Shown piece by piece: positions 19,817-29,336 of a stretch of 64,000 nucleotides of DNA. The notes under the pieces were generated by a model. The model saw only the letters and a list, made by a program, of their open reading frames with translations, was not told the DNA's origin and ran no database searches. Every line of letters begins with the position of its first letter. Positions within the stretch are counted from its first letter, which is position 1. The stretch comes from Cherax quadricarinatus. Lineage: Eukaryota > Arthropoda > Malacostraca > Decapoda > Parastacidae. The DNA lies in assembly GCF_038502225.1 (NCBI RefSeq), contig NC_091372.1, positions 9,738,524-9,802,523 of the forward strand, given 5' to 3'. The translations under genes were made by a program, and so were the position numbers.

Positions 19817-22800
19817 ATGAATGACCGCATAGGGGACAGGAGCCATAGTAGGGAAACAAGTGTAGTCAAAGATAAGATAAAACCAATATTGCAAACTAGA
19901 AATACCGCAGGAAATAGCAAACAAGAGGACTCCACTAGCAATAGTGAGGATATATTACCAAAAACAAATGGTGGGAGCTCCATTGTTGGTGCTAGGGAGG
20001 ATAGAAGTAAGACAGGGAAACATGCACCAACAGGGAATACAGTCACAGAAACCCAAGGCAAACGGAAACCAAGCCTGTGCACATACTATGCACTCGGTAT
20101 CTGCTGGCATGGGAAATCTGGAAAAACAGATGGGACGTGCAACTATGACCACCCTAGGAAATGCCATGCCCATATGACAACAGGAAAATGCAAACTCCCT
20201 TCCTGTAAGCTTTTTCACCCTGAACTGTGTACCTCTTCAGTACAGGAAAGACTGTGCTATAACTTAAATTGCCAGGCATACCATCTAAAGGGGACAAAAA
20301 GATACAAAACATCCAGGCCATGGGAAAACCTGGGTAGCCACAGCCACTCAAGAGGGAGAGGTTTTTTAGTGCCAGGAAGGAAAAAAACTGGCAGGAAATG
20401 GCAGAAATCGTACACCAAATCCAGTCATTCCTGGAGTGGAACCACAGTCGATGGCCTCCACTCCAAACCAACAGATACAGATACTAATGCCGGAAAAAAA
20501 TCCCCCCCCAGTACCAACAATACCACCAGTCCGATAACATTCTTCTTTGCAAATATACAGGGTCTAAAGCCAGCAACAAACAACAAAATACCTTTCATCC
20601 GTGGACTGCTTGCAGAGGCAAAGGCAATGTTCGCGGCTTTCACTGAGACCCACATAAAGGATCACTTGGACAACGAAATATGGATCCCAGGTTACAACCT
20701 ATACAGATGTGACAGAGTGAACAGGCAAAAGGGGGGGGTTGGCCTGTACATTGCAGAGTCACTTGTTTGCACAGAACTGCTAAATGCCTCAAATGATGTA
20801 GTGGAAGTTTTAGCAGTAAAGGTCGAGAACCAAAACCTAGTCATTGTGATAGTCTACAAGCCTCCGGATGCAACATCCCAGCAATTCCAGGAACAGCTGT
20901 TAAAAATTGACCACTGTCTGGAAAACCTTCCAGCTCCTGCACCCAACATCTTGCTCCTGGGGGATTTCAACTTAAGGCACCTAAAATGGAGGAATATAGC
21001 AAATAATATTGTTGCAGTAATAACACCAGGAGGCAGCTCTGATGAAAACTCACACTCACGCGAGCTTTTAAATCTCTGCACAAAATTCAATTTAAACCAG
21101 CAAATAATAGAGCCTACTAGACTGGAGAATACACTAGACCTCATCTTCACTAACAATGATGATCTGATAAGAAATATCACCATATCAAAAACAATATACT
21201 CAGATCACAACATAATTGAGGTTCAGTCATGTATGCGCGGAGCCCCAGACCGACATAATGAGATTAGTCACGAGGGAGCATTCACCAAATTCAACTTCAA
21301 TAACAAAAACATAAAGTGGGACCAAGTAAACCAAGTCCTAACCGATATAAGCTGGGAAGATATACTAAGCAACACAGACCCCAACTTATGCCTAGAACAG
21401 ATTAACTCGGTAGCACTCGATGTATGCACAAGGCTTATTCCTCTAAGAAAAAGGAGGAGTAGATGTAAAACAGAAAGAGACAGGCGCTCCCTTTACAGGC
21501 GACGGAAAAGAATAACAGAGCGGCTAAAAGAGGTCAATATATCTGAAATGCGTAGGGAGACACTGGTCAGAGAAATAGCAAGCATCGAACTTAAGCTAAA
21601 AGAATCCTTTAGGAGTCAGGAATCGCGGGAAGAACTAAAAGCCATAAATGAAATCGAAAGAAACCCAAAGTATTTCTTCTCCTATGCCAAATCAAAATCG
21701 AGAACAACGTCCAGTATTGGGCCCCTACTTAAACAAGATGGGTCCTACACAGATGACAACAAGGAAATGAGTGAGCTACTCAAGTCCCAATATGACTCAG
21801 TTTTTAGCAAGCCGCTAACCAGACTGAGAGTCGAAGATCAAAATGAATTTTTTATGAGAGAGCCACAAAATTTGATTAACACAAGCCTATCCGATGTTAT
21901 CCTGACGCCAAATGACTTCGAACAGGCGATAAATGACATGCCCATGCACTCTGCCCCAGGGCCAGACTCATGGAACTCTGTGTTCATCAAGAACTGCAAG
22001 AAGCCCCTATCACGAGCCTTTTCCATCCTATGGAGAGGGAGCATGGACACGGGGGTCGTCCCACAGTTACTAAAAACAACAGACATAGCCCCACTCCACA
22101 AAGGGGGCAGTAAAGCAACAGCAAAGAACTACAGACCAATAGCACTAACATCCCATATCATAAAAATCTTTGAAAGGGTCCTAAGAAGCAAGATCACCAC
22201 GCATCTAGAAACCCATCAGTTACACAACCCAGGGCAACATGGGTTTAGAACAGGTCGCTCCTGTCTGTCTCAACTATTGGACCACTACGACAAGGTCCTA
22301 AATGCACTAGAAGACAAAAAGAATGCAGATGTAATATATACAGACTTTGCAAAAGCCTTCGACAAGTGTGACCATGGCGTAATAGCGCACAAAATGCGTG
22401 CTAAAGGAATAACAGGAAAAGTCGGTCGATGGATCTATAATTTCCTCACTAACAGAACACAGAGAGTAGTCGTCAACAGAGTAAAGTCCGAGGCAGCTAC
22501 GGTGAAAAGCTCTGTTCCACAAGGCACAGTACTCGCTCCCATCTTGTTCCTCATCCTTATATCCGACATAGACAAGGATGTCAGCCACAGCACCGTGTCT
22601 TCCTTTGCAGATGACACCCGAATCTGCATGACAGTGTCTTCCATTGCAGACACTGCAAAGCTCCAGGCAGACATCAACCAAATCTTTCAGTGGGCTGCAG
22701 AAAACAATATGAAGTTCAACGATGAGAAATTTCAATTACTCAGATATGGTAAACATGAGGAAATTAAATCTTCATCAGAGTACAAAACAAATTCTGGCCA

Positions 22801-23542
22801 CAAAATAGAGCGAAACACCAACGTCAAAGACCTGGGAGTGATCATGTCGGAGGATCTCACCTTCAAGGACCATAACATTGTATCAATCGCATCTGCTAGA
22901 AAAATGACAGGATGGATAATGAGAACCTTCAAAACTAGGGAGGCCAAGCCCATGATGACACTCTTCAGGTCACTTGTTCTATCTAGGCTGGAATATTGCT
23001 GCACACTAACAGCACCTTTCAAGGCAGGTGAAATTGCCGACCTAGAAAATGTACAGAGAACTTTCACGGCGCGCATAACGGAGATAAAACACCTCAATTA
23101 TTGGGAGCGCTTGAGGTTCCTAAACCTGTATTCCCTGGAACGCAGGAGGGAGAGATACATGATTATATACACCTGGAAAATCCTAGAGGGACTAGTACCG
23201 AACTTGCACACGAAAATCACCCACTACGAAAGCAAAAGACTTGGCAGACGATGCACCATCCCCCCAATGAAAAGCAGGGGTGTCACTAGCACGTTAAGAG
23301 ACCATACAATAAGTGTCAGGGGCCCGAGACTGTTCAACTGCCTCCCAGCACACATAAGGGGGATTACCAACAGACCCCTGGCAGTCTTCAAGCTGGCACT
23401 GGACAAGCACCTAAAGTCAGTTCCGGATCAGCCGGGCTGTGGCTCGTATGTTGGTTTGCGTGCAGCCAGCAGCAACAGCCTGGTTGATCAGGCTCTGATC
23501 CACCAGGAGGCCTGGTCTCAGACCGGGCCGCGGGGGCGTTGA
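19817..23542 (+). CDS. CR1-like LINE polyprotein: three CCCH zinc fingers, APE endonuclease, reverse transcriptase (intact)
   Basis: Uninterrupted 1241-codon ORF. Residues 88-156 form three zinc-finger-like repeats: C88-x7-C96-x11-C108-x3-H112, C116-x8-C125-x4-C130-x3-H134 and C138-x8-C147-x4-C152-x3-H156. The APE-type endonuclease spans about 240-470: FANIQGL (N246), TETH (E277), LLGDFN (D383, N385) and SDH (462-464). RT spans about 700-1000: NYRPIALTS, HGFRTGRS, YTDFAKAFD (D843), VPQGTVLAP and FADD (930-933). The C-terminus ends in LFNCLPAHIRG and a CR1-like basic tail. The ATG is the first in frame after the 36-bp 5' UTR repeats. One ORF doing both ORF1 and ORF2 jobs with CCCH rather than CCHC fingers is unusual. 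All catalytic motifs are present, so it may be active. The clade (CR1/Jockey group) is my assignment. Confidence 0.93.
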   Translation: MNDRIGDRSHSRETSVVKDKIKPILQTRNTAGNSKQEDSTSNSEDILPKTNGGSSIVGAREDRSKTGKHAPTGNTVTETQGKRKPSLCTYYALGICWHGKSGKTDGTCNYDHPRKCHAHMTTGKCKLPSCKLFHPELCTSSVQERLCYNLNCQAYHLKGTKRYKTSRPWENLGSHSHSRGRGFLVPGRKKTGRKWQKSYTKSSHSWSGTTVDGLHSKPTDTDTNAGKKSPPSTNNTTSPITFFFANIQGLKPATNNKIPFIRGLLAEAKAMFAAFTETHIKDHLDNEIWIPGYNLYRCDRVNRQKGGVGLYIAESLVCTELLNASNDVVEVLAVKVENQNLVIVIVYKPPDATSQQFQEQLLKIDHCLENLPAPAPNILLLGDFNLRHLKWRNIANNIVAVITPGGSSDENSHSRELLNLCTKFNLNQQIIEPTRLENTLDLIFTNNDDLIRNITISKTIYSDHNIIEVQSCMRGAPDRHNEISHEGAFTKFNFNNKNIKWDQVNQVLTDISWEDILSNTDPNLCLEQINSVALDVCTRLIPLRKRRSRCKTERDRRSLYRRRKRITERLKEVNISEMRRETLVREIASIELKLKESFRSQESREELKAINEIERNPKYFFSYAKSKSRTTSSIGPLLKQDGSYTDDNKEMSELLKSQYDSVFSKPLTRLRVEDQNEFFMREPQNLINTSLSDVILTPNDFEQAINDMPMHSAPGPDSWNSVFIKNCKKPLSRAFSILWRGSMDTGVVPQLLKTTDIAPLHKGGSKATAKNYRPIALTSHIIKIFERVLRSKITTHLETHQLHNPGQHGFRTGRSCLSQLLDHYDKVLNALEDKKNADVIYTDFAKAFDKCDHGVIAHKMRAKGITGKVGRWIYNFLTNRTQRVVVNRVKSEAATVKSSVPQGTVLAPILFLILISDIDKDVSHSTVSSFADDTRICMTVSSIADTAKLQADINQIFQWAAENNMKFNDEKFQLLRYGKHEEIKSSSEYKTNSGHKIERNTNVKDLGVIMSEDLTFKDHNIVSIASARKMTGWIMRTFKTREAKPMMTLFRSLVLSRLEYCCTLTAPFKAGEIADLENVQRTFTARITEIKHLNYWERLRFLNLYSLERRRERYMIIYTWKILEGLVPNLHTKITHYESKRLGRRCTIPPMKSRGVTSTLRDHTISVRGPRLFNCLPAHIRGITNRPLAVFKLALDKHLKSVPDQPGCGSYVGLRAASSNSLVDQALIHQEAWSQTGPRGR

Positions 23543-23575
23543 CCCCCGGAACTCTCTCCAGGTAAACTCCAGAAT
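23543..23575 (+). mobile_element. CR1-like LINE 3' end
   Basis: Very short 3' UTR ending in CCAGGTAAACTCCAG, matching the terminal repeats of the copies at 7939 and 14166. The element stops at 23575, where the right tRNA-like arm begins. Confidence 0.8.
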
Positions 23576-23752
23576 GAAATTAGCTCAGAGGTACCCACAC
23601 CACCGTATGCCCTCGGATCAAGGTAAAACACCTGGCTGAGCTGGGTGCTTGATTCTTGTAGGATTGAGTGGGTTAAAGCGTCATGTGATTTTCGCTCACC
23701 ATGAGGCGGGCCAAAACGACATGGGTTCGAGTCCTTGGCTAGTTGCAGTTGT
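23576..23752 (+). repeat. tRNA-like arm, right half of the inverted pair
   Basis: Inverted copy of 19349-19535, starting GAAATTAGCTCAGAGG. The B-box-like GGTTCGAGTCC is intact; the A-box region lacks about eight bases present in the left arm. It is more decayed than the left arm and not a tRNA gene. Confidence 0.75.
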
Positions 23753-23984
23753 TATTGATTAATATATAATGTAACTCCACTTATGATAGTTACGTGAACA
23801 AGGATAGTTATGTGAACAAGGAAAATGATAATAACCAGCAACAATTAATATGTAAATCCAGAAAGGGCAATAAGTGGAGAGAGTAGATAATTGGGAAAGA
23901 TAAATGAGACTAAATTTGTGCCTACACGACGGATCTTTCAACCACACCACCTACCCCCCCCTAACCCTCCCTCCCTCACACACA
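23753..23984. other. Non-coding spacer
   Basis: A/T-rich sequence, nothing recognised, grading into C-rich sequence before the (CA)n tract. Confidence 0.5.
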
Positions 23985-24008
23985 AGCACACACACACAAG
24001 GGTAGACA

Positions 24009-24056
<48 letters not shown>

Positions 24057-24291
24057 TAAACACATACACACACACACACAAACACAAACATACACACACA
24101 CACACATATATACACACACCACACACACACACCACACACACACCACACACACACACCACACACACACACACACCACACATACACACCCCACACACACACA
24201 CACCACACACACACCACACACACACACCACACACACACACCACACACACACACCACACACACACACACACACACCACACATACCCCACACA

Positions 24292-24322
<31 letters not shown>

Positions 24323-24365
24323 CACCACACACACACACCACACACACACACACACACCACACACA

Positions 24366-24404
<39 letters not shown>

Positions 24405-24653
24405 ACACACACACACCACACACACACACACCACACACACACACACCACACATACACACCCCACACACACACACACCACACACACACCACACACACACAC
24501 CACACACACACACCACACACACACACCACACACACACACACACACCACACATACCCCACACACACACACCACACACACACACACCACACACACACACCAC
24601 ACACACACACACACACCACACACACACACACCACACACACATGCACACACACA

Positions 24654-24684
<31 letters not shown>

Positions 24685-24685
24685 C
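23985..24685. repeat. 700-bp (CA)n-type compound microsatellite
   Basis: CA repeat broken by regular CACC and CATA variants. A block with CATACACACCCC recurs near 24176 and 24450, so part of the tract is itself duplicated. His-Thr open frames on the plus strand and Cys-Val frames on the minus strand are repeat translations. Confidence 0.95.
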
Positions 24686-25010
24686 CTCCACCACTTGACA
24701 CAAACACTTGACACAAACACGTACCCCCCCTCCCCTAACCACCTCTCCCCCTTCCCTAACCACCTCACCTTAGCCACCTACCCCTCCCCCAAACCACCTA
24801 ACCCCTCCCCAAACCGTCTAACCCCCCCCAACTACCTCCCTCCCTCCAACAACCATCCTCCCCCTCCCCCATAACCATCCATCCCCTCTCTCCCCCAAAC
24901 CATCTAACCCCCTCCCCCAACTATCTCTACCCCTCCAATAACCATCCTCCCCCTCCCCCACAACCATCCATCCCCTCTCCTAACCATCTATTCCCCTCCC
25001 CCTAACCAGG
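24686..25010. repeat. C-rich degenerate repeat
   Basis: Loose repeats of CCCCTCCCCCAAACCACCTAA-like words, 325 bases, strongly C over G on the plus strand. It leads directly into ORF1 of the next LINE, so it could be part of that element's 5' UTR. Confidence 0.7.
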
Positions 25011-26039
25011 ATGAGGACAAGGGGCTCCAAGGATGAATCTGGGAGGGAGGAATGGGAGGTAGAGCTCAAAAAAAGGGAGGAAGACTGGGGAAGGAGACTA
25101 GATGAGCTGGAAAGGAAGATGGAAGAGAGGTTAGCAGCAGAATGCAGAAGGTGGAAGCAACAGGCCACAGCAGCAGAAATCAAGATAGAGAGATTAGAAG
25201 AGGAGCTGAGACATCTGAAACAGCACAGGGACAAAGATATTACAGAAGTAGCATCGGCAATGGCTACATCAAACACAGACAACCGGTCTGAAGGAAGCAT
25301 GGAAACTAAACTGTATGCAGAGGTCCTGTCAAACCCACATGGGGCCAAAACAAAGACAGGGAGCACACTAGGACAGAATGAGAGGTTGGAAGACATTGAA
25401 GGAACTAGGACATATGCAAGGACCTTACCAGATACCTGTGGGGGCCAGGAGCAGGTGAGCAGGAAAGATAAACCAAGAAGCATAGGGGCCATAACTAGGG
25501 AAGGGACTGAAGGAAGGAACACTCCACGGGAAAGAACTAAAACACATCAGAGGATGCAATGGGAGTCACAGTGGGAGGTGGAAAGGGAGAGATCTGTGTT
25601 TGTCTATGGGCTAGACGAAGCTAAAGGGGAAACTTATGATGAAAGAAAGCAGGAGGAGAAAAAAGCAATTGAAGATATCATGAAGGTGATAGGCGAGGGG
25701 GACATGACCCAGGTGGCAAATTTTCGGAGAATTGGGTGGTTCACAAAGAAAAGGAATCGGCCTCTCAAAGTAATTTTCAAGGCAGAATCAACCCGAACCA
25801 TGATCCTGCAGGAGAAAGCATGGCTGAGAGGCAAGCAGGAGTTCCGGAGTGTGTACCTCGATCGAGACAGAACACAGGACGAAAGGAAGACAATGAAAGA
25901 GAGAGTTCAAAAACGAAAGGAGAAATGGGAGGAAATGAAAAAGGAGAGCAGAATAACCCAGGATCAAATGGAAGGACAAGCGCACCCCCCAGAAACACCT
26001 GCAGAAGGACTCCAGCCACGACACCCCCAAGGCAACTGA
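25011..26039 (+). CDS. LINE ORF1 protein with N-terminal coiled coil (CR1-type element)
   Basis: 342 codons with an intact frame. Residues about 10-80 are rich in Glu/Lys/Arg with heptad-like leucines (EERLAAECRRWKQ, IERLEEELRHLKQ), predicting a coiled coil. Residues about 195-290 contain FVYGLDEAKGETYDERK, VANFRRIGW and RPLKVIFKAE, which fit the RNA-binding fold seen in many LINE ORF1 proteins. The C-terminus is charged and Pro-rich. It lies just upstream of endonuclease-RT coding sequence in the same orientation, as expected for a two-ORF LINE. ORF1 proteins package LINE RNA. No zinc knuckle is seen, unlike the element at 39610-41223. Confidence 0.75.
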   Translation: MRTRGSKDESGREEWEVELKKREEDWGRRLDELERKMEERLAAECRRWKQQATAAEIKIERLEEELRHLKQHRDKDITEVASAMATSNTDNRSEGSMETKLYAEVLSNPHGAKTKTGSTLGQNERLEDIEGTRTYARTLPDTCGGQEQVSRKDKPRSIGAITREGTEGRNTPRERTKTHQRMQWESQWEVERERSVFVYGLDEAKGETYDERKQEEKKAIEDIMKVIGEGDMTQVANFRRIGWFTKKRNRPLKVIFKAESTRTMILQEKAWLRGKQEFRSVYLDRDRTQDERKTMKERVQKRKEKWEEMKKESRITQDQMEGQAHPPETPAEGLQPRHPQGN

Positions 26040-26089
26040 ACAATCCAAACCAACCATCACACACCGATCCCTCTGTTTCCACCCCCCGC

Positions 26090-28999
26090 ACCACAGTTAC
26101 AGTATTAGAACAGAAGTTGAAGGTTTGGTACACAAATGCAGATGGATTAACGAATAAACATGAGGAATGGCAAGAAAGAATCAATGAGAAGTCCCCAGAC
26201 ATCATAGGAGTTACAGAAACAAAACTCACAGAGACAATAACAGATGCAATCTTCCCACCAGGATACCAGATCACGAGGAAAGATAGAAGTGGCAGGGGGG
26301 GGAGGTGGGGTTGCTCTGCTCATAAAAAACAGATGGAAATTCGAGAAAATGGAAGGCATAGATGAGACGGGAGAAAGAGACTACATAGCAGGTACACTTC
26401 AGTCTGGGGAACACAAAGTGGTCATTGCAGTGATGTATAATCCACCACAGAACTGCAGGAGGCCAAGAGAGGAATATGAAGAGAGCAACAGAGCAATGGT
26501 GGACACACTTGCTGAGGTGGCAAGAAGAGCTCACTCCAGCAGAGCAAAGTTGCTGGTTATGGGTGATTTCAACCACAGGGAGATTGACTGGGAAAACCTG
26601 GAGCCACATGGGGGTCCCGAAACATGGAGAGCCAGGATGTTGGACGTGGTGCTGGAAAACCTCATGCACCAACATGTTAAGGACACTACCAGAGTGAGAG
26701 GGGAGGATGAACCAGCAAGATTGGACCTTGTGTTCATCCTGGGCAGCTCAGATATCGAGGACATCAAGTATGAGAGTCCCCTAGGAGCTAGCGACCACGT
26801 GGTTCTGTGCTTTGAATACATAGTAGAGCTGCAAGTGGAGAGAATAATAGGAGTTGAATGGGAAAAGCCTGACTATAAAAGAGGGGACTACATAGGGTTG
26901 AAGAACTTCCTGCGGGAGGTCCAGTGGGACAGAGAACTGGCAGGAAAGCCAGTAAATGAAATGATGGAATATGTAACAACAAAATGCAAGGAGGCAGTGG
27001 AAAGGTTTATTCCCAAGGGCAACAGTAACAACGGGAAGACCAGAACGAGCCCCTGGTTTACCCGACGGTGTAAGGAGGCAAAAACAAAGTACAATAGAGA
27101 ATAGAAAAAGTACAGAAGGCAGAGAACACACGAAAATAGGGAGATCAGTCGCAGAGCCAGGAATGAGTACGCACAGGTAAGGAGGGAGGCCCAGCGACAG
27201 TATGAAAATGACATAGCATCGAGAATCAAGACTGACCCGAAACTGTTGTAAAGCCACATCAGGAGGAAGACAACAGTCAAAGACCAGGTGATCAGATTAA
27301 GGACAGAAGGTGGAGAACTCACAAGAAATGATCAGGAGGTATGTAAGGAGCTGAACAGGAGATTTAAGGAAGTTTTTACAGTAGAGACAGGAAGGGCTGT
27401 GGGAAGACAGCACAGAAGGGAACATCAAGAGGGAATATACCAACAAGTGTTGGATGACATACGAACAACTGAGGAGGAGGTGAAGAAGCTCTTAAGTGAC
27501 CTTGACACCTCAAAGGCAATGGGACCGGACAACATCTCCCCATGGGTCCTTAGAGAAGGAGCAGAGATGCTGCGCGTGCCTCTAACCACAATCTTCAACA
27601 CATCCCTTGAAACTGGGCAACTACCTGAGAAATGGAAGACAGTTAATGTAGTCCCCATATTTAAGAAAGGAAACAGAAACGAGGCACTAAACTACAGACC
27701 TGTGTCTCTGACATGTATTGTGTGCAAAGTCATGGAGAAGATTATCAGGAGGAGAGTGGTCGAACACCTGGAAAGGAACAAGATTATAAATGAAAACCAG
27801 CATGGGTTCATGGAAGGCAAATCTTGTATCACAAACCTCCTGGAGTTTTATGACAAGGTAACAGAAGTAAGACACGAGAGAGAGGGTTGGGTAGATTGCG
27901 TTTTATTAGACTGCAGGAAGGCCTTTGACACAGTTCCCCACAAGAGATTAGTGCAGAAGCTGGAGGATCAGGCGCACGTAAAAGGGAGGGCACTGCAATG
28001 GATAAGAGAATACCTGACAGGGAGGCAGCAACGAGTCATGGTACGTGAAGAGGTATCACAGTGGGCGCCTGTTACGAGCGGGGTCCTACAGGGGTCAGTT
28101 CTAGGACCAGTGCTATTTTTGATATATGTGAACGACATGATGGAAGGAATAGACTCTGAAGTGTCCCTGTTCGCAGATGACGTGAAGTTGATGAGAAGAA
28201 TTAAATCGGACGAGGATGAGGCAGGACTGCAAAGAGACCTGGACAGGCTGGACATGTGGTCCAGCAACTGGCTTCTCGAATTCAATCCAGCCAAATGCAA
28301 AGTCATGAAGACTGGGGAGGGGCAAAGAAGACTGCAGACAGAGTATAGGCTAGGTGGACAAAGACTACAGACCTCACTCAGGGAGAAAGACCTTGGGGTG
28401 ACCATAACACCGAGCACATCACCGGAGGCACACATCAACCAAATAACCTCTGCAGCATACGGGCGCCTGGCAAACCTGAGAATAGCGTTCCGATACTTTA
28501 ATAAGGAATCGTTCAAGACACTGTACACTGTGTATGTTAGGTCCATACTGGAGTATGCAGCACCAGTCTGGAACCCACACTGGTCAAGCACGTCAAGAAG
28601 TTAGAGAAAGTACAAAGGTTTGCAACAAGGCTAGTCCCAGAGCTCAAGGGAATGTCGTACGAGGAAAGGTTAAGGGAAATCGGACTGACGACACTGGAGG
28701 ACAGAAGGGTCAGGGGAGACATGATAACGACATAAAAGATACTGCGGGGAATAGACAAGGTGGACAGAGATAGGATGTTCCAGAGAGGGGACACAGGGAC
28801 AAGGGGTCATAACTGGAAGCTGAAGACTCAGACGAGTCACAGGGACGTTAGGAAGTATTTCTTCAGTCATAGAGTTGTCAGCAAGTGGAATAGCCTAGCA
28901 AGTGAAGTAGTGGAGGCAGGAACCATACATAGTTTTAAGAAGAGGTATGATACAGCTCAGGAAGCAGAGAGAGAGAGAGGACCTAGTAGCGATCAGTGA
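26090..28999 (+). pseudogene. CR1-type LINE ORF2: endonuclease and RT, broken
   Basis: The endonuclease starts about 26110 (KVWYTNADGL, GVTETKL), shifts frame at a G-run near 26300, then continues with VALLIKNRW, LVMGDFNHREIDW and GASDHVVL. In-frame stops follow at 27102 and 27249. RT from 27288: PDNISPWVL, NYRPVSLTC, HGFMEGKSC, LLDCRKAFDTVPH, QGSVLGPVLFLIYVND and SLFADDVKL. A one-base loss near 28579 and a TAC to TAA change near 28733 break the C-terminus, which ends VVSKWNSLASEVV...SFKKRYD at 28999. At least five lesions; inactive. The RT wording differs from the CR1-like element at 19817, so this is a second CR1-group family. Confidence 0.9.
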
Positions 29000-29068
29000 A
29001 GAGGCGGGGCCAGGAGCTGAGTCTCGACCCCTGCAACCACAATTAGGTGAGTACAATTAGGTGAGTAC
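29000..29068 (+). mobile_element. CR1-type LINE 3' UTR and terminal repeats
   Basis: Short 3' UTR followed by two tandem copies of AATTAGGTGAGTAC. Short tandem 3' ends are characteristic of CR1-group LINEs. Confidence 0.8.
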
Positions 29069-29072
29069 ACAC

Positions 29073-29300
29073 GCTATGTATGATTCCTGCCTCCACTACA
29101 TTACTTGCTCGGCTATTCCATTTGTCAGGAAGTGGAATAGTCGAGCAAGTGATGTAGCGGAGGCAGGAACAATACATAGCTTTAAGACGAGGTATGATAA
29201 GGCTCATAGAGCAGGGAGAGGACCTAGTAGCGATCAGTGAAGAGGCGGGGCCAGGAGCTGAGTCTCGACCCCTGCAACCACAAATAAGTGAGTACACAGT
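29073..29300. mobile_element. CR1-type 3' fragments forming a foldback
   Basis: 29073-29120 (minus) and 29133-29180 (plus) are inverted copies of the C-terminal coding end, with about five mismatches in 48 bases and a 12-base loop. The plus copy then runs on through the 3' UTR to AAATAAGTGAGTACAC at about 29298. Twin-priming during insertion can produce such inverted 5' ends; that is inference. Confidence 0.75.
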
Positions 29301-29336
29301 AGTGCGTATACATGTCTAGCATAATAATTTTAAGTA

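Noticed and set aside
19427..19924. 165-aa minus-strand ORF with Thr/Val/Ser repeats (SSFTITVSQD)
   Set aside because: Reading of the 36-bp 5' UTR repeat array of the plus-strand LINE; 36 is a multiple of three, so frames stay open by chance.
23660..23750. tRNA gene at the right flank of the CR1-like element
   Set aside because: The A-box region has a deletion relative to its inverted partner and the acceptor arms do not pair; it is a tRNA-derived repeat.
23891..24874. Long His-Thr ORF (plus) and Cys-Val ORFs (minus)
   Set aside because: Pure translations of the (CA)n microsatellite in several frames at once; no codon or domain signal.
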